Assembly: GCF_000003815.2 (NCBI RefSeq) | Contig: NC_049997.1 | Coordinates: 3,591,657-3,655,656 of the forward strand | Direction: 5' to 3' | DNA: 64,000 bases | From: Branchiostoma floridae | Lineage: Eukaryota > Chordata > Leptocardii > Amphioxiformes > Branchiostomatidae | Shown: positions 43,132-53,361 of the stretch, piece by piece | Numbering within the stretch: position 1 is the first letter of the stretch | Layout: each line of letters begins with the position of its first letter | Notes under the pieces: generated by a model | Told to the model about the DNA's origin: nothing | The model's input: only the letters and a program-made list of their open reading frames with translations | Databases searched by the model: none | Translations under genes and position numbers: made by a program

Positions 43132-44703
43132 TTAATTTGGTCTGGGATAGTCTCTCTGCATGTGTAACCTGTTGTCATCCCATTGATCCACCATTCCTCT
43201 AACCGGTGGACTAGGGGCTGGAGGGGGTTGCACCCATGGTCCTCGTGTTTGACGGCTGTCGTTCCTAGGGTACCCCCTCCTGCTGTCTGGAGAGCGAGAT
43301 GTTGGGGAGGCCGATATGATGGCAGGGACTACTTCCCTAATGTTAGCGATGAGACGGGAAGACCCCCTGCTCCGGTTGATATGCAGGAGGTCTCTATCGT
43401 ACAGGGTGGTATCGAGTTGGCCATTTCTGTACATAAAAGAACCTTCGTTGTCAACAAACAAAGCCCGCTGCTCCTCAGCAACTTTCCGCAGTACTTTGTT
43501 GGCTGGTTCGACTTTGGTGGCAGGGAGTTCGCTATCTGCTCTAGGGCAGATCCCTGACAGCACCACTTTGGCTTGCGGGTTTGTAAATTGTACCCGTGTG
43601 CACAGTTCCTCGGCCTCCTTCTCCAGACGTGCGATGTCATGTTCATCATCAGTCTCCGTGAGGTTGTTAGTACCTGCATGCACCACTACATGGGAATAGG
43701 CATGCAGGTCGGAGTGGGCGAGCTCTTGAGAGATGTCCCTCATGGTGCGCCCACGTCTCGTACGGACTTCTACAGTTTCACTAAGGCCTCTAGGATTGAT
43801 GTATTTCAAGTTAGAGTCACCAATCAAGAGGACCTTGTTCGGTTCCACTGCAGGGGATGGCTCCTCCACAGTGGCACTGTGCGTGTCAGCACGCCGTGTT
43901 GTTGAGTTGGCCCTGTCCTGGGTCGGCAGTCCGCCTTGCGCCCTGTTAGAGTCACCCAGGGCCTTCTCCAGCCTAGCGAGTCGATTGCTTACGGCCGATG
44001 CTTCCTCCATCTTAGACACCATGCATGAGATCGCCTCCTTTAGGTCGGATATGTGGTTTTTCAGGACAATTGTGGCTTTTCTAGATGCGGAGAGTTCTTC
44101 TTTCAGTTGTTTCACAGTGAACGGCAGGTTTTTGCATTCTGGGCAGACCCAGAAACCCAACACGTCTTCCTCTCCTGATGCACCACCGCACTGGAAATGT
44201 ACCCATCTGCGGCACAAACAACATTCCACCATATCGTCATCGTCTATACCGTTTTTGGAACAGTTCTCGAGGCAGAAGACCTCCTCAGACTCAGGCACAA
44301 GGTTTAGGGATCTTGCTGACTTGGACTGAGCTGGGGCGTTCTCTTGGCTGGAGCTCGTACGGAACGGAGTTGCCAAGACGTTTAACATCGATGTTAGACC
44401 GAAGCCCATACCTTTGCTGGTGTCTGGACTGCCAGTAGATTTACCGCCATGTGTGGGAGAGTGTTCGGGCATTTTGTAGCCTCTCTCTTCGCTTTCGCGG
44501 ATAATCTGTATTGCGACCTCTTTCGATGGGCATTTGGATTTCAGGAAACTTTCGGCATCTTGACTGTTAGAGAAGGACTTGTAGACGGTACCTGATTGTT
44601 TTGTAACGAGGTCCTTGATGCCATCCGTCTCCCATCGGCCAAGGAAGATGCCACATTCCTTCCCTTGGGCGATTGCATAGTACTTCTCCTTTGGCTTGGC
44701 CAT
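43132..44703 (-). CDS. LINE ORF1: hybrid-binding, PHD and SGNH esterase domains
   Basis: 523 residues from the ATG at 44703 (the frame is open 49 codons further, but MAKPKEKYYAI is the first residue run that looks like a domain). Domain 1, about residues 4-60: YYAIAQGKECGIFLGRW, then VYKSFSNSQDAESFL, matching the RNase H1 N-terminal hybrid-binding (viroplasmin-type) pattern. Domain 2, about 150-200: PHD finger CLENC, MVECCLCRRWVHFQC, FWVCPEC. Then a helical segment (LKEELSASRKATIVLKNHI). Domain 3, about 290-460: SGNH/GDSL esterase with LLIGDSNLKYI, VVHAGTNNL and DLLHINRSRGS (Ser, Gly/Asn and Asp-His blocks). Likely an RNA/hybrid-binding chaperone-like LINE protein. No stop within. Confidence 0.72.
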   Translation of the reverse strand: MAKPKEKYYAIAQGKECGIFLGRWETDGIKDLVTKQSGTVYKSFSNSQDAESFLKSKCPSKEVAIQIIRESEERGYKMPEHSPTHGGKSTGSPDTSKGMGFGLTSMLNVLATPFRTSSSQENAPAQSKSARSLNLVPESEEVFCLENCSKNGIDDDDMVECCLCRRWVHFQCGGASGEEDVLGFWVCPECKNLPFTVKQLKEELSASRKATIVLKNHISDLKEAISCMVSKMEEASAVSNRLARLEKALGDSNRAQGGLPTQDRANSTTRRADTHSATVEEPSPAVEPNKVLLIGDSNLKYINPRGLSETVEVRTRRGRTMRDISQELAHSDLHAYSHVVVHAGTNNLTETDDEHDIARLEKEAEELCTRVQFTNPQAKVVLSGICPRADSELPATKVEPANKVLRKVAEEQRALFVDNEGSFMYRNGQLDTTLYDRDLLHINRSRGSSRLIANIREVVPAIISASPTSRSPDSRRGYPRNDSRQTRGPWVQPPPAPSPPVRGMVDQWDDNRLHMQRDYPRPN

Positions 44704-45210
44704 AATGGTCGCTAGGGACGCCGCGTAGTTGTCTGCGCGTACGTCACGTACGCGCATGATTGTCAGGGCGACGCCGTGTTGTTGTCTGCCCGGGACGCCG
44801 GCGTCAGTTGTCTGCACCGATCCTCTGGAAAACCGCCGATCAGGAAGCACTGGTCAGGAAGCCGTCGTCCGTCAGGAGGTAGCCACGATCGCTGAGCGGC
44901 GTCCCTCCTTCCTTCCTTCTTCGGTGCTGATCAGGTTACCTGGCCGGGGCTGCGTCTCGGGACTTCCGTCGCCACTCGGACTTGGCTCGCCGGTACGACA
45001 GCACCGGGAGAAAAAAGGGAACAATAACAACAAAAAATAGCCGTGAGACACCAGGAAATATATCATAAAACGTTCACAAAACGTTATTAGCAATAACTAA
45101 CAAATCTAAGAGATGTCATGAGTGGGATCGATTAAAAAAACGGGAGAGTAACAAAGACACGTCTGACCCCGCGCGTCTGTCTTCATAGCACTATCAGAAA
45201 TGATATCATT

Positions 45211-45358
45211 TGGGTAATCAGTGGGCATGACCTTTGACCTCAGCACTATTTCTGTGTCAGCCATATTTGTTCGAATTCGAAGACGTAGACTTCAAAATCA
45301 AAGGAAGAAATCATTTCGCCCGTCTGCCCTCATACGGCGTAGGTATAAACCAGGTAGG
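45211..45358 (+). promoter_or_regulatory. Promoter/exon-1 module of ZNF-7
   Basis: TGGGTAATCAGTGGGCATGACC directly overlapping a perfect DR1 (TGACCTTTGACCT), then TGTCAGCCATATTTG, CTCATACGGCGTAGG and a donor ACCAG|GTAGGA at 45353/45354. The most compact module: the two hexamer halves are not separated by the extra CCCTTGGTAA-type spacer of ZNF-9. The LINE at 38490-45188 ends 22 bases upstream. Confidence 0.68.
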
Positions 45359-45498
45359 AAGATTAACCTTATCAAGCTATACTAGACTTCAAAATTCAGT
45401 AGGTATTGTAATAGATCGCATAAATGAAGTCTCTTAAGGGTAGTTCATCGATGTGGGGAGGGGGGCATCAAATTTGAAGTAGCACTGTTTAGTTCTTC

Positions 45499-46481
45499 GG
45501 GTTTACGGAAAAGCCTGGGCCCAGCAGGCTAGCCTGCAGGCTAGCCAGACCACCCTTTTTGGGCCCCAAGGCTATGGATGGGGTTTGGGCCCATAATGGA
45601 TTTTTTTTTAAGTTGGGTAACCGGCAATTTCATTGCATGCAGGGTGCATTGGACAGAAGGCCACAGTTTGGTCATATCTATGGGGATTGGGTTTGGTTTA
45701 CAATTACAGCAATGAACATTCAACATCCAGTACAGTAACCCCCAGGCTTAGTGTATTTACTTTTCCTTCGACTATGATAACTGCCAGTCATTCCTACAAT
45801 ACTTTTAGTGGCTATCAGTTATGGTCCTGCATGAGAGAAACAGATAACACAAACAACAGTACACATCATATACAACCCCTTCCCCCTCAGTAGTGGCAAG
45901 GTGAGTGGCAAGGTATTGGACCTAGCAGAGCATGGGGCATTTAAGAAACATACAGGTTGACACATAAAAACATGTAACATACATCCATTCCTGCATCTTA
46001 ATGCTAACTGACACTTGAAGGTTGGGACATCTGTTTCAAATTTGATGTTTTGGCAAACAGCCCTCATCCTAGGGGACCAACTGTTGTCTTGGGTTACAAC
46101 TGACCCAGTTTTTCCACAATTAGCAAGGAAATTTCATAAGAGGCCCAACAATCCTGTACTTATTAGGCCTGACTGGAAGTATAACCAAAGAGAACATACT
46201 GTGTTCATATGTCAAAGAACTGTGGATGCTGGTTGTTGGAATTTAGTTTATGATTGTTTTCTTCCAGTCTTGGATGAGTTGTTCTTTGCAAGCGGACCCA
46301 GCAATATGATCAACTGTTACCTTTCCCCATCCCACCCACAGCTGGAATTGTCACTGACCCAGTTTTTACTAAGGAAATCTTCAGCTACAGGCTAAACCCC
46401 ATGCATAGCCTTGGGGCCCAGAAAAGGTAGTCTTTCAGGCTAGCCAGCCCAGCTCCTGGGCCCAGGCTTTTCCGTAAACCC
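45499..46481. mobile_element. 983-bp TIR element with 9-bp TSD in ZNF-7 intron
   Basis: TAGTTCTTC is duplicated at 45490-45498 and 46482-46490. The termini GGGTTTACGGAAAAGCCTGG and the exact inverse continue as GCCCAG. Subterminal GGCTAGCC palindromes are present at both ends. Without it the flanks join to match 53,055-53,100 in the ZNF-9 intron. A 9-bp TSD fits MULE-like (or hAT-range) elements. The 126-codon frame at 46015 has no recognised motif, so non-autonomous. Confidence 0.85.
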
Positions 46482-46810
46482 TAGTTCTTCGCGTAAAGCT
46501 CACTTTATGTAAACCTTTGGGAGAATAACCTCGTAATTTTTAGACTTAAATATAAATTTTTGATGTAAGATAGTACTTTTCTTGGCTTGATTTGCTTACA
46601 TACTGTCAAAATCATTATATGTCTATAATATGAACTGATCTGAAGTCAAGGTCCTCATCGACTCCCGATGGACGAACATCATGTGGTATCAACATTGGAT
46701 TAGACCTTTTAGCAGAAGAATAGTACTGTCCATTCCGTCAAGGTGTTTTCAGAAAAATGAATATTTCATAACGTGTATTTCTTATACATGTATTAATGTT
46801 TTCCTTCAGC

Positions 46811-48283
46811 ATGTCCAGACACCAGGACTTCATCTGTGGCCTCTCGCACGTGGTGACCATAGCAGTCCTCCCCAGACTGAACATGGAGGAGCTGATGTTT
46901 GAACTCAACAGAAGGATTCAAAACCTTGACAAAGAGAACAGCATCAAGGACAGGCTGGTCAGTATCCTTAGGGATGTGATGTTGGAGGAATACCGTCAGT
47001 TGGAAAGGAAGTCAGAAGTCAGTTATCCAGACGACACAGCCATACCTGTGCAAAATCAAGAGAACGTTCTGACTGCGCCCGCTGAAACAATTTTATCAGA
47101 GACTTCAAGTCCTGATGCCTCACAACAAGGTTCGGAACTGAACATTGTGATCAAGAAGGAAAACGACTTAAGCACTCAGATAGCCATGCAAACAACTGAG
47201 CTGGAACTTGACACCGACAACGTACATCTGGCTGTTTCACAAAAAGATCAACTTTGTAACATGCCCAGTCCAGGTTCACCAACACTTCCTCCATGCAATA
47301 CCCCTCCAATACACATGAGTAACACAACAGACTCCCGCATAAAAGAAGAAGACTTTGCCATGGGGACTGAGGATAAAGCAGGTAGACCTCGTCATGACGA
47401 ATTTAGTTTTGACACTCCTACATCCAGTACGCAGGTATTGCATGCGCTGGATACACGTAATCCTATGAATACTTATTACACAGAAAAGCCTGTGGAAAGG
47501 GATACAGCCCGTGAGGAAACACCTCCAGACCACGGTGATATACATATAAAAATGGAACGCCATGTGTCCCAGGGTAGTCAGATCCGGCAGATTTCTGAAA
47601 CTTCCAACCCAGATCAACCCGAAAACTATGCTGATGAAAGAGTGACTGATTTCACCAACACAGGACATGAATATAGCAGAAAAGACAATAGTGAGGAAAC
47701 ACCTTTGGCTTCTTATCAACCGACTCCAGACCAGGATTGCGAGAGCATGGCGTCCCTTCGTTCTGACGATAACTCACAAATTGGTTCCAAACGCTCTATG
47801 AGTGAATTCGAAACATCATTCATAAACAGCTCCTCCAAGCACAGAAAACGTAATAAAGGAGATAAACCGTTCATGTGCGGTGAATGTGGTTACAGGGCAT
47901 GTGATCAGCGTCGTCTTGTCGAACACATGGGAACGCACACTGGCGAGAAACCATTCAAGTGTAATCACTGTAACTATAAGAGTTCATTTAGAAATAAGTT
48001 AGTCGAGCATATGAAGAGACACACGGGTGAAGAACCTTACAGCTGTGAACTTTGTGATTACCAGGCCTATCGAAAGTCTCACATTGAAAGGCATATGATG
48101 CGGCACTCTGGTGTGAAACCGTACAAATGTGAGGAATGTGACTACAGGACAGCTCAAAAGGCCAATCTTACCAGACACAGGCGGCAGCACACCGGTGAGA
48201 GACCCTACAGTTGTCAAGAGTGTGACTACAAGACAACAGATAGGTCCACCCTCGCCAAGCATATGAGAAGCAAACACCAGTGA
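46811..48283 (+). CDS. ZNF-7: C2H2 protein, five fingers plus degenerate first
   Basis: 490 residues. N-terminal domain 1-65 ([37 protein letters not shown]). Linker with [16 protein letters not shown] and [11 protein letters not shown] finger-like remnant without zinc ligands ([16 protein letters not shown]) precedes five intact fingers from about residue 352 ([40 protein letters not shown]) joined by TGEKPF, TGEEPY and TGERPY. Start is the ATG after TTCCTTCAG at 46809. Intact frame, complete promoter module, so among the best candidates for an expressed gene. Its first intron (about 1.46 kb) contains the 983-bp TIR element. Confidence 0.87.
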   Translation: MSRHQDFICGLSHVVTIAVLPRLNMEELMFELNRRIQNLDKENSIKDRLVSILRDVMLEEYRQLERKSEVSYPDDTAIPVQNQENVLTAPAETILSETSSPDASQQGSELNIVIKKENDLSTQIAMQTTELELDTDNVHLAVSQKDQLCNMPSPGSPTLPPCNTPPIHMSNTTDSRIKEEDFAMGTEDKAGRPRHDEFSFDTPTSSTQVLHALDTRNPMNTYYTEKPVERDTAREETPPDHGDIHIKMERHVSQGSQIRQISETSNPDQPENYADERVTDFTNTGHEYSRKDNSEETPLASYQPTPDQDCESMASLRSDDNSQIGSKRSMSEFETSFINSSSKHRKRNKGDKPFMCGECGYRACDQRRLVEHMGTHTGEKPFKCNHCNYKSSFRNKLVEHMKRHTGEEPYSCELCDYQAYRKSHIERHMMRHSGVKPYKCEECDYRTAQKANLTRHRRQHTGERPYSCQECDYKTTDRSTLAKHMRSKHQ

Positions 48284-49607
48284 ATTGAAACCAACTTGTC
48301 AGTTACAAACCAAAAATAGAACGTTATAGGTTATTTCGGCATCAACTATACGTTTCTTTAATTTCTTTTATCTAGATTCTGATACCCAGAAAATGATTTA
48401 AAAAATGTATAAACATTTCTTGTTGCAAGTACATTTATACTCATATAGTAAGGTTATTCGAAACACAACTAGAATTGTACTCACATCCAACGTTTCGATG
48501 TCTGTCAGACACCATCATCAGGGATAGAACAATTAAGCTGAGCCACGTTTAGGACAGCATTGTTGCTGCTGCAGCACCACCCACATTGGCTATAAGTAGC
48601 AGCAAGAGTCAGATCATTCTAACCCTGATGATGGTGTCTGACATCTATACTTTACATCTATACTTTACTGGGCAAAGCCCCCTTCAGGGGCATCCCGCCT
48701 AGGTGAAAAAAAAAGAGGCTCACGTAATGTGCCAGAGACATAGACTTTTTTCATACAGCGATTTTAGCATCAAGGCTCGTTAGGTCAAGAAATGAGGTGA
48801 CATACTGGGGAGAAACTGTTCATATATAGTGATCTTGGATTTCAATCAATCCAGAACAAACAACTAACGAAGTCAATGGAATGCTATGCAACAAGAAATG
48901 TAACAGTCATTAGTTTGGGCAGTAGCTGAAGTGAATACATGAAAGCACCTAATCATTTAGATAAGCTGTTAGTGTGGTAAATCATGACGTAATGTGTCAG
49001 ACTGCCTGTATATTGGGTAGATGGAAGTCATACAGAATTTCCTTTGTCAATTATTAAAAGATACACTCCATTCTGAAAGCATTTTAGTTGCAAGATTTGT
49101 TTGTTAACTGTCACAAATTTAGAGATCGAAACTCTGCATTGGTTTCTGGCGATGCTAGTCATCATGCTACATATTTGTGTTCCTTTTATTTCCATTCTTA
49201 TGGATGGTAATAAAGCTGGACATCGGCACAATTGTATACTCCTTTCTCAAGAAAAAGACAGCTAGAGTTCCGCGACCTCATACTTTTTCCAATTTGTCCT
49301 CCATTTTGCTGACTTCTAACCACATACTAAATATCATCAATATCCACCCCCTGATCGAGTTATGCTGCCAAGAAATACACTAACCCACCCACAAATGACA
49401 AAGGAAACGCAACTGCGAAGGCGATAAGCTTCGAATCAGATCATTTCTTCTGATTAAGAAAGTCCATACAATTCAAAAAGAAAGAACAATCGGTATGACA
49501 TTTTTTTTACACATGGGCATTCTGCATTCTGAGTAGGTAGATATGAAATTTAGTAGGTGAAAAAGTAGAACCTCAATACTATGTCATCTCTATATACTGA
49601 TACTATT
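48284..49607. other. ZNF-7/ZNF-8 spacer
   Basis: No gene. 48284-48445 is the ZNF-7 3' region. 48465-48650 holds an inverted pair of CCTGATGATGGTGTCTGACA words with a hammerhead-like arrangement (listed separately). 48830-49607 is the type-B upstream flank shared with 62,280-62,837 and with 4867-5480 on minus. Confidence 0.5.
48491..48522 (-). ncRNA. Possible hammerhead-ribozyme core (retroelement relic)
   Basis: Minus strand reads CTGATGA, then a six-pair stem GGTGTC/GACATC (one G-T) around TGACA, then GAAACG. The order CUGAUGA-stem II-GAAA is the hammerhead core. Such motifs accompany Penelope-like retroelements. A second, inverted copy of the first half (CCTGATGATGGTGTCTGAC) is at about 48,621-48,640. 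Stems I and III are not established, so activity is uncertain. Confidence 0.35.
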
Positions 49608-49780
49608 TGGATTACCGGGCAGGTGTTTCTGACCCTGAATTACCTTTGACCCAGATCCATTTTTTCTGTCAGCCATTTTTGTTCGAAATTCTCGGTACAC
49701 AAACTAGGCTTGCAGGGCATCTAAGGAAGAAGCAATTTACCCCACGTTTCGTCTGATGTTTTAGCTAGAAAGCAGGTAGG
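49608..49780 (+). promoter_or_regulatory. Promoter/exon-1 module of ZNF-8 (type B)
   Basis: GGATTACCGGGC box, TCTGACCCTGAATTACCTTT then GACCC, CTGTCAGCCATTTTTGTTCG, CTTGCAGGGCATCTAAGG and a donor AAGCAG|GTAGGG at 49774/49775. TTTGGGGAGGGGGGCC follows at about 49,855. It differs from type A by an extra CTGACCCTGAATT and by CAGGGCATCT in place of the CATACGGCGT block. Confidence 0.65.
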
Positions 49781-50199
49781 GGATAAACGTTACTTTTTCA
49801 CGCAAATTTAATTAAATATGTGGTATTTTTAGTATTTCGGAAACTTGAATAATTTTGGGGAGGGGGGCCAACCACTGCAATTTTATTCCATACTCACTCC
49901 ATGCAGTCTTCTATTTAACTTTACGAATGTTAAATTTTCAGTATAAGTTGTGCAAGGTAAGATCATCATTGACAATTTTAAAAATACAACGATTATAATT
50001 AAGTGTTAAATTTGGGAATCATGAACACTGTTGGCAAAATAATAACACACAATTAATTATTGTACTTTCCATCAAGTGAACAGAATTTTTCTGCTTTCAT
50101 ATACATTTTGTAATAGATTCAATCTGGTATAGATTTTCCCAGCAATAGCAGAAGAAAACCATTATGCATATGCATCATTGACATGTCCTTTCCTTCAGC

Positions 50200-51713
50200 A
50201 TGCCCAGACAACAGGAGTTCATCTGTGGCCTCTCGTACGAGGTGACCATAGCAGTTCTCCCCAGACTGAACATGGAGGAGCTGATGTTTGAACTCAACAG
50301 AAGGGTTCAAGTCCTGGACAAAGAGAACAGCATCAAGGACAGGCTGGTCAGTATCCTTAGGGACGTGATGTTGGAGGAATACCGTCAGTTGCAAAGTATG
50401 TCTGAAGTACGTTCTCCAGACAAAACGAACATACCCGTGCAAGACCAGGAGACAGCTACCATGCAAGAGAACGTTCTGACAGCATACGCAGAAACAACGT
50501 CATCAGAGACTTCAAGTCCTGATGCCTCACAGCAGAGTTCTGGACTGGACATTGTGATCAAGAAGGAAAGTGATACAAGCAGTGACTTACTCGTACATAC
50601 AAAGGAGCCCGGGTTTGATACAGAGCAGGTAGAGCTGACTGTTCCACAACTAGATCAACCTTGTAACATACCCAGTGCAGGTTCACCAACTATTCCTTCA
50701 TGCGATACCCCTATGATGCAAATTGATAACAGATATGACTCGCGCATTAAAGAGGAAGACTTTGCTATGATGACTGAGGATAAAGCTGAGGTAAGCCTTG
50801 TCATGATGAGTTTAGTTTCGACACTCCTACATCCAGTACACGGGTATTGCATGCGTTAGATACACTTAATCCAATTAATACGTCTAGGACAGAGAAAACT
50901 GTGGAAATCGATACACCCCGTGAGGAAACACCCTTGTCTTTTTGTCTGCCTCCAAACCACGGTGACGTACATATAAAAATGGAATGCCATGTGTCCGATG
51001 ATCAAATAGGGCAAATGTCTCAACCTTCAAACGCAGATCAAACTGAACTCTATACTGATGACAAAGAGACTGCTTTCATCAACAGTGGATATGAGCATAG
51101 CAAAAAAGATAGTAGTGAGGAAACACATTTGGCTTCTTGTCAAGCGACTCCACACCAGGATTGTGAGAACATTGCAACCCTTCCTCAAGACAACAACTCA
51201 CAAATAAATGCTCAGCGCTACGTGTGTGACGTCTGCGGATTCCACACAACACACGCACGCTATCTCTCCCAGCATAAGAAACGTCACAAAGGAGAAAAGC
51301 CTTTCATGTGCGGCGAATGTGGTTACAGGGCATGTCATGAGCGTCGTCTTGTCGAACACATGAGAACACACACCGAGAAACCATTCAAGTGTGATCAATG
51401 CAACTACAAGACGTCATTTAAAAGTATTCTCGTCGAGCATATGAAAAGACACACAGACGAAAAACCTTACAGCTGTGATATCTGTGACTACAAGGCCTAT
51501 AGAAAGTCAAAATTAGAGATACACATGATGTGCCACTTTGGTGTCAAGCCCTACAAGTGTGAAGAATGTGAGTATCGAACAGCTGACAAGGCCAATCTTT
51601 ACAAACACAGGAGGCTTCACACCGGTGAGAGACCCTTCAGTTGTCAAGAGTGTGACTACAAGGCAAGACAAAAGATCAACCTCATCAGGCATATGAAAAG
51701 GAAACACCTGTGA
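50200..51713 (+). pseudogene. ZNF-8: C2H2 gene with linker frameshift, six fingers
   Basis: The first frame (50200-50859) holds the N-terminal domain (MPRQQEFICGLSYEVTIAV) and half the linker (VIKKESD, RIKEEDF). Two extra bases relative to ZNF-7 at about 50,786 (AAAGCTGAGGTAAGCC versus AAAGCAGGTAGACC) shift the frame. The second frame (to 51713) carries linker sequence (HIKMECHVSDDQ) and six intact fingers ([48 protein letters not shown]). One inter-finger linker is shortened to THTEKPF. Everything else is preserved, so the lesion is recent or an assembly error. The second frame has its own ATG (50847) but would lack the N-terminal domain. Confidence 0.75.
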
Positions 51714-51897
51714 AACTATTGTCTGTTAAAGCCAGAAATAATGTCACATATGTTTATTTATGTTTAATATTTACTTTTTTTGCTACATAAAAAGCAGATC
51801 TAAAACGTGATAAATATTTCTTGTAGAAACCATTCATCTGTTCGTTTATCTTGTTTATTTTTCATTTATCTCTTTGCTTTTTTCTGTTTCCTTTCGC

Positions 51898-51974
51898 CTG
51901 AGTAGACCAGCGCAATGACCTTGCACTGCTATAAAGTTTATAACGAAGCAAGGTCACTGCGCTGGTCTACTCAG
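51898..51974 (+). other. Long hairpin in ZNF-8 3'UTR
   Basis: CTGAGTAGACCAGCGCAATG with ACCTTGC pairs with GCAAGGTCACTGCGCTGGTC with TACTCAG downstream: 26 of 27 positions complementary, loop about 23 bases. Paralogs carry only the left arm, so the right arm is an inverted duplication here. Confidence 0.7.
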
Positions 51975-52130
51975 ACTAAAAGTAGTGTCTTGATATTAAA
52001 GTGATCATTTTGACAATTTCACATGATTCAAGCGTTCGTAGTTGCTGGGCTGCAGTATTTTAATTCTAAGTTCAATTCCAATGATTTCGTACAAAATTTT
52101 CACCTGTGTAAGTTCTTACAGAAAGGTAAA

Positions 52131-52402
52131 TAATAATAATAATAATCACCAGGTGTATTTTGCCAGCCAGTAGGTACCCATTATGAGTAATGAGGCTGAT
52201 TAACGTGGTCGAGGCACCTCCTCGAGCACGGGACCCCCGTTTTACGTCCCTCCCGGAAGACGATTTCGTGGAAAGCTTCGTGAGGCTACAGCAATCCGGA
52301 CGTCCTTGGTTGGTCTCCCATCCAAGCACTGTCCGAACCGCGCGTTGCTTAACTTCCGAGATCGAGGGATCGGGTGTACCAACGCGCCACGCGGCCGTAG
52401 CA
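52131..52402 (-). mobile_element. 5S rRNA-derived SINE
   Basis: Minus strand begins GCTACGGCC and continues CCCGATC...CGATCTCGGAAGTTAAGCAA and GTGCTTGGATGGGAGACC, matching the 5S rRNA internal promoter (box A, intermediate element, box C). After the 5S head comes a unique body and a (TTA)n tail (52131-52146 on plus as ATAATAAT). It sits in the ZNF-8 3'UTR in antisense. The open frame across it (52190-52513) is not a gene. Paralogous flanks lack it. Confidence 0.8.
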
Positions 52403-52501
52403 AAACAATACTTTAGGTGGTATGTGTTCTGTTATTCATTTCTAATAATGCTACAAACCTTGTGTCTGTGTGTCTTCATACTTTCCAAAATTCCAACAGC
52501 A

Positions 52502-52507
52502 AATAAA
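52502..52507 (+). terminator. Probable polyadenylation signal of ZNF-8
   Basis: AATAAA in CAACAGCAAATAAAGTTTAAC, 789 bases after the stop (about 515 without the SINE). Same context as 55202-55207 after ZNF-9. Confidence 0.55.
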
Positions 52508-52766
52508 GTTTAACATTTCTACCTACTCCTGAGTGAAATCTTATTTTTTTCCTACGATCACTGATGCTTGTTGACATTGCGGGAATATTGCCGTACAAGT
52601 TAACATTTGTAGGATGTTGCTTCAAGGATTTGATGAGCAAATCCCGCAGTAAAGTACCGTCAAACTCGTCTTTGTGCTTTGATGATGATGATGTACTGTA
52701 GATGTCTCTTCATTCTGTTATCAATAAATTTTCCGTGACTTAAGTCACTATCAGAAAGGATATCAT

Positions 52767-52941
52767 TGGGGTAATCAGTGGGCATGACCCTTGGTAACCT
52801 TTGACCTAAGCACTATTTCTGGTCTATTTCTGTGTCAGCCATATTTGTTCGAACTCCAAGACATGCAGCGCATCTTGACTTCAAAGGCAGAAATCATTTT
52901 GCCCGTCTGCCCTCATACGGCGTAGGTATATACCAGGTAGG
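52767..52941 (+). promoter_or_regulatory. Promoter/exon-1 module of ZNF-9
   Basis: TTGGGGTAATCAGTGGGCATGA, CCCTTGGTAACCTTTGACCT (DR1-like), TGTCAGCCATATTTGTTCG, CTCATACGGCGTAGG and a donor ACCAG|GTAGGA at 52936/52937. Intron 424 bp with GTGGGGAGGGGGGC at 53022. No transposon in this intron, so it serves as the reference for dating insertions in its sisters. Confidence 0.68.
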
Positions 52942-53361
52942 AAGATGAACATTATCAAGCTATACTAGACTCCAAAATTCAGTTGGTATTGTAATAGATC
53001 GTATAAATGAAGTCTGTCGATGTGGGGAGGGGGGCATCAAACGCAAAATAGAACTCAGTTTAGTTCCTCGCGTAAAACTCACTTTACGTAAACCTTTTGG
53101 GAGAATAACATCGTAATTTTTAGACTTATAGAAATTCTTAATGTAAGATGATTACTGTTCCTGGCTTGATTTGCTTGCATACTGTCAAAATCATTATATG
53201 TCGATTATTTAAATATGAACCAGTTTATGGTATCAACATCGGATTAAACCTTTTAACAAAAGAATAGCATTGTCCATTCCGTCAAGGTGTTTTACTTTAA
53301 TCCTTTCAGAAAAAGGAATATTTCATAACGTGTATTTCTTATATCAATGTTTTCCTTCAGC

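Larger units (their letters stand above)
38490..45188 (-). mobile_element. Near-full-length LINE (HBD-PHD-SGNH ORF1; EN-RT ORF2)
   Basis: 6.7-kb minus-strand element. Removing it joins CCGTGACTTTAGT to CACTATCAGAAATGATATC, which matches the uninterrupted 52,732-52,765 before ZNF-9. The 3' end has a (AAAGTTCA)n tail (on plus TGAACTTT x3, 38491-38514). The 5'UTR is at about 44704-45188. ORF1 is largely open; ORF2 carries several lesions. A clear TSD was not found. Confidence 0.8.

Noticed and set aside
46015-46395. 126-codon frame in the 983-bp TIR element
   Set aside because: No recognised transposase motif, no Asp/Glu catalytic pattern and biased low-complexity content; the element looks non-autonomous.
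52241-52402. Functional 5S rRNA gene
   Set aside because: The 5S-like part has many changes, is fused to a non-5S body with a (TTA)n tail and stands alone, so it is a SINE head.
52190-52513. 107-codon frame
   Set aside because: Overlaps the 5S-derived SINE in antisense; coding appearance comes from the GC-rich 5S head.
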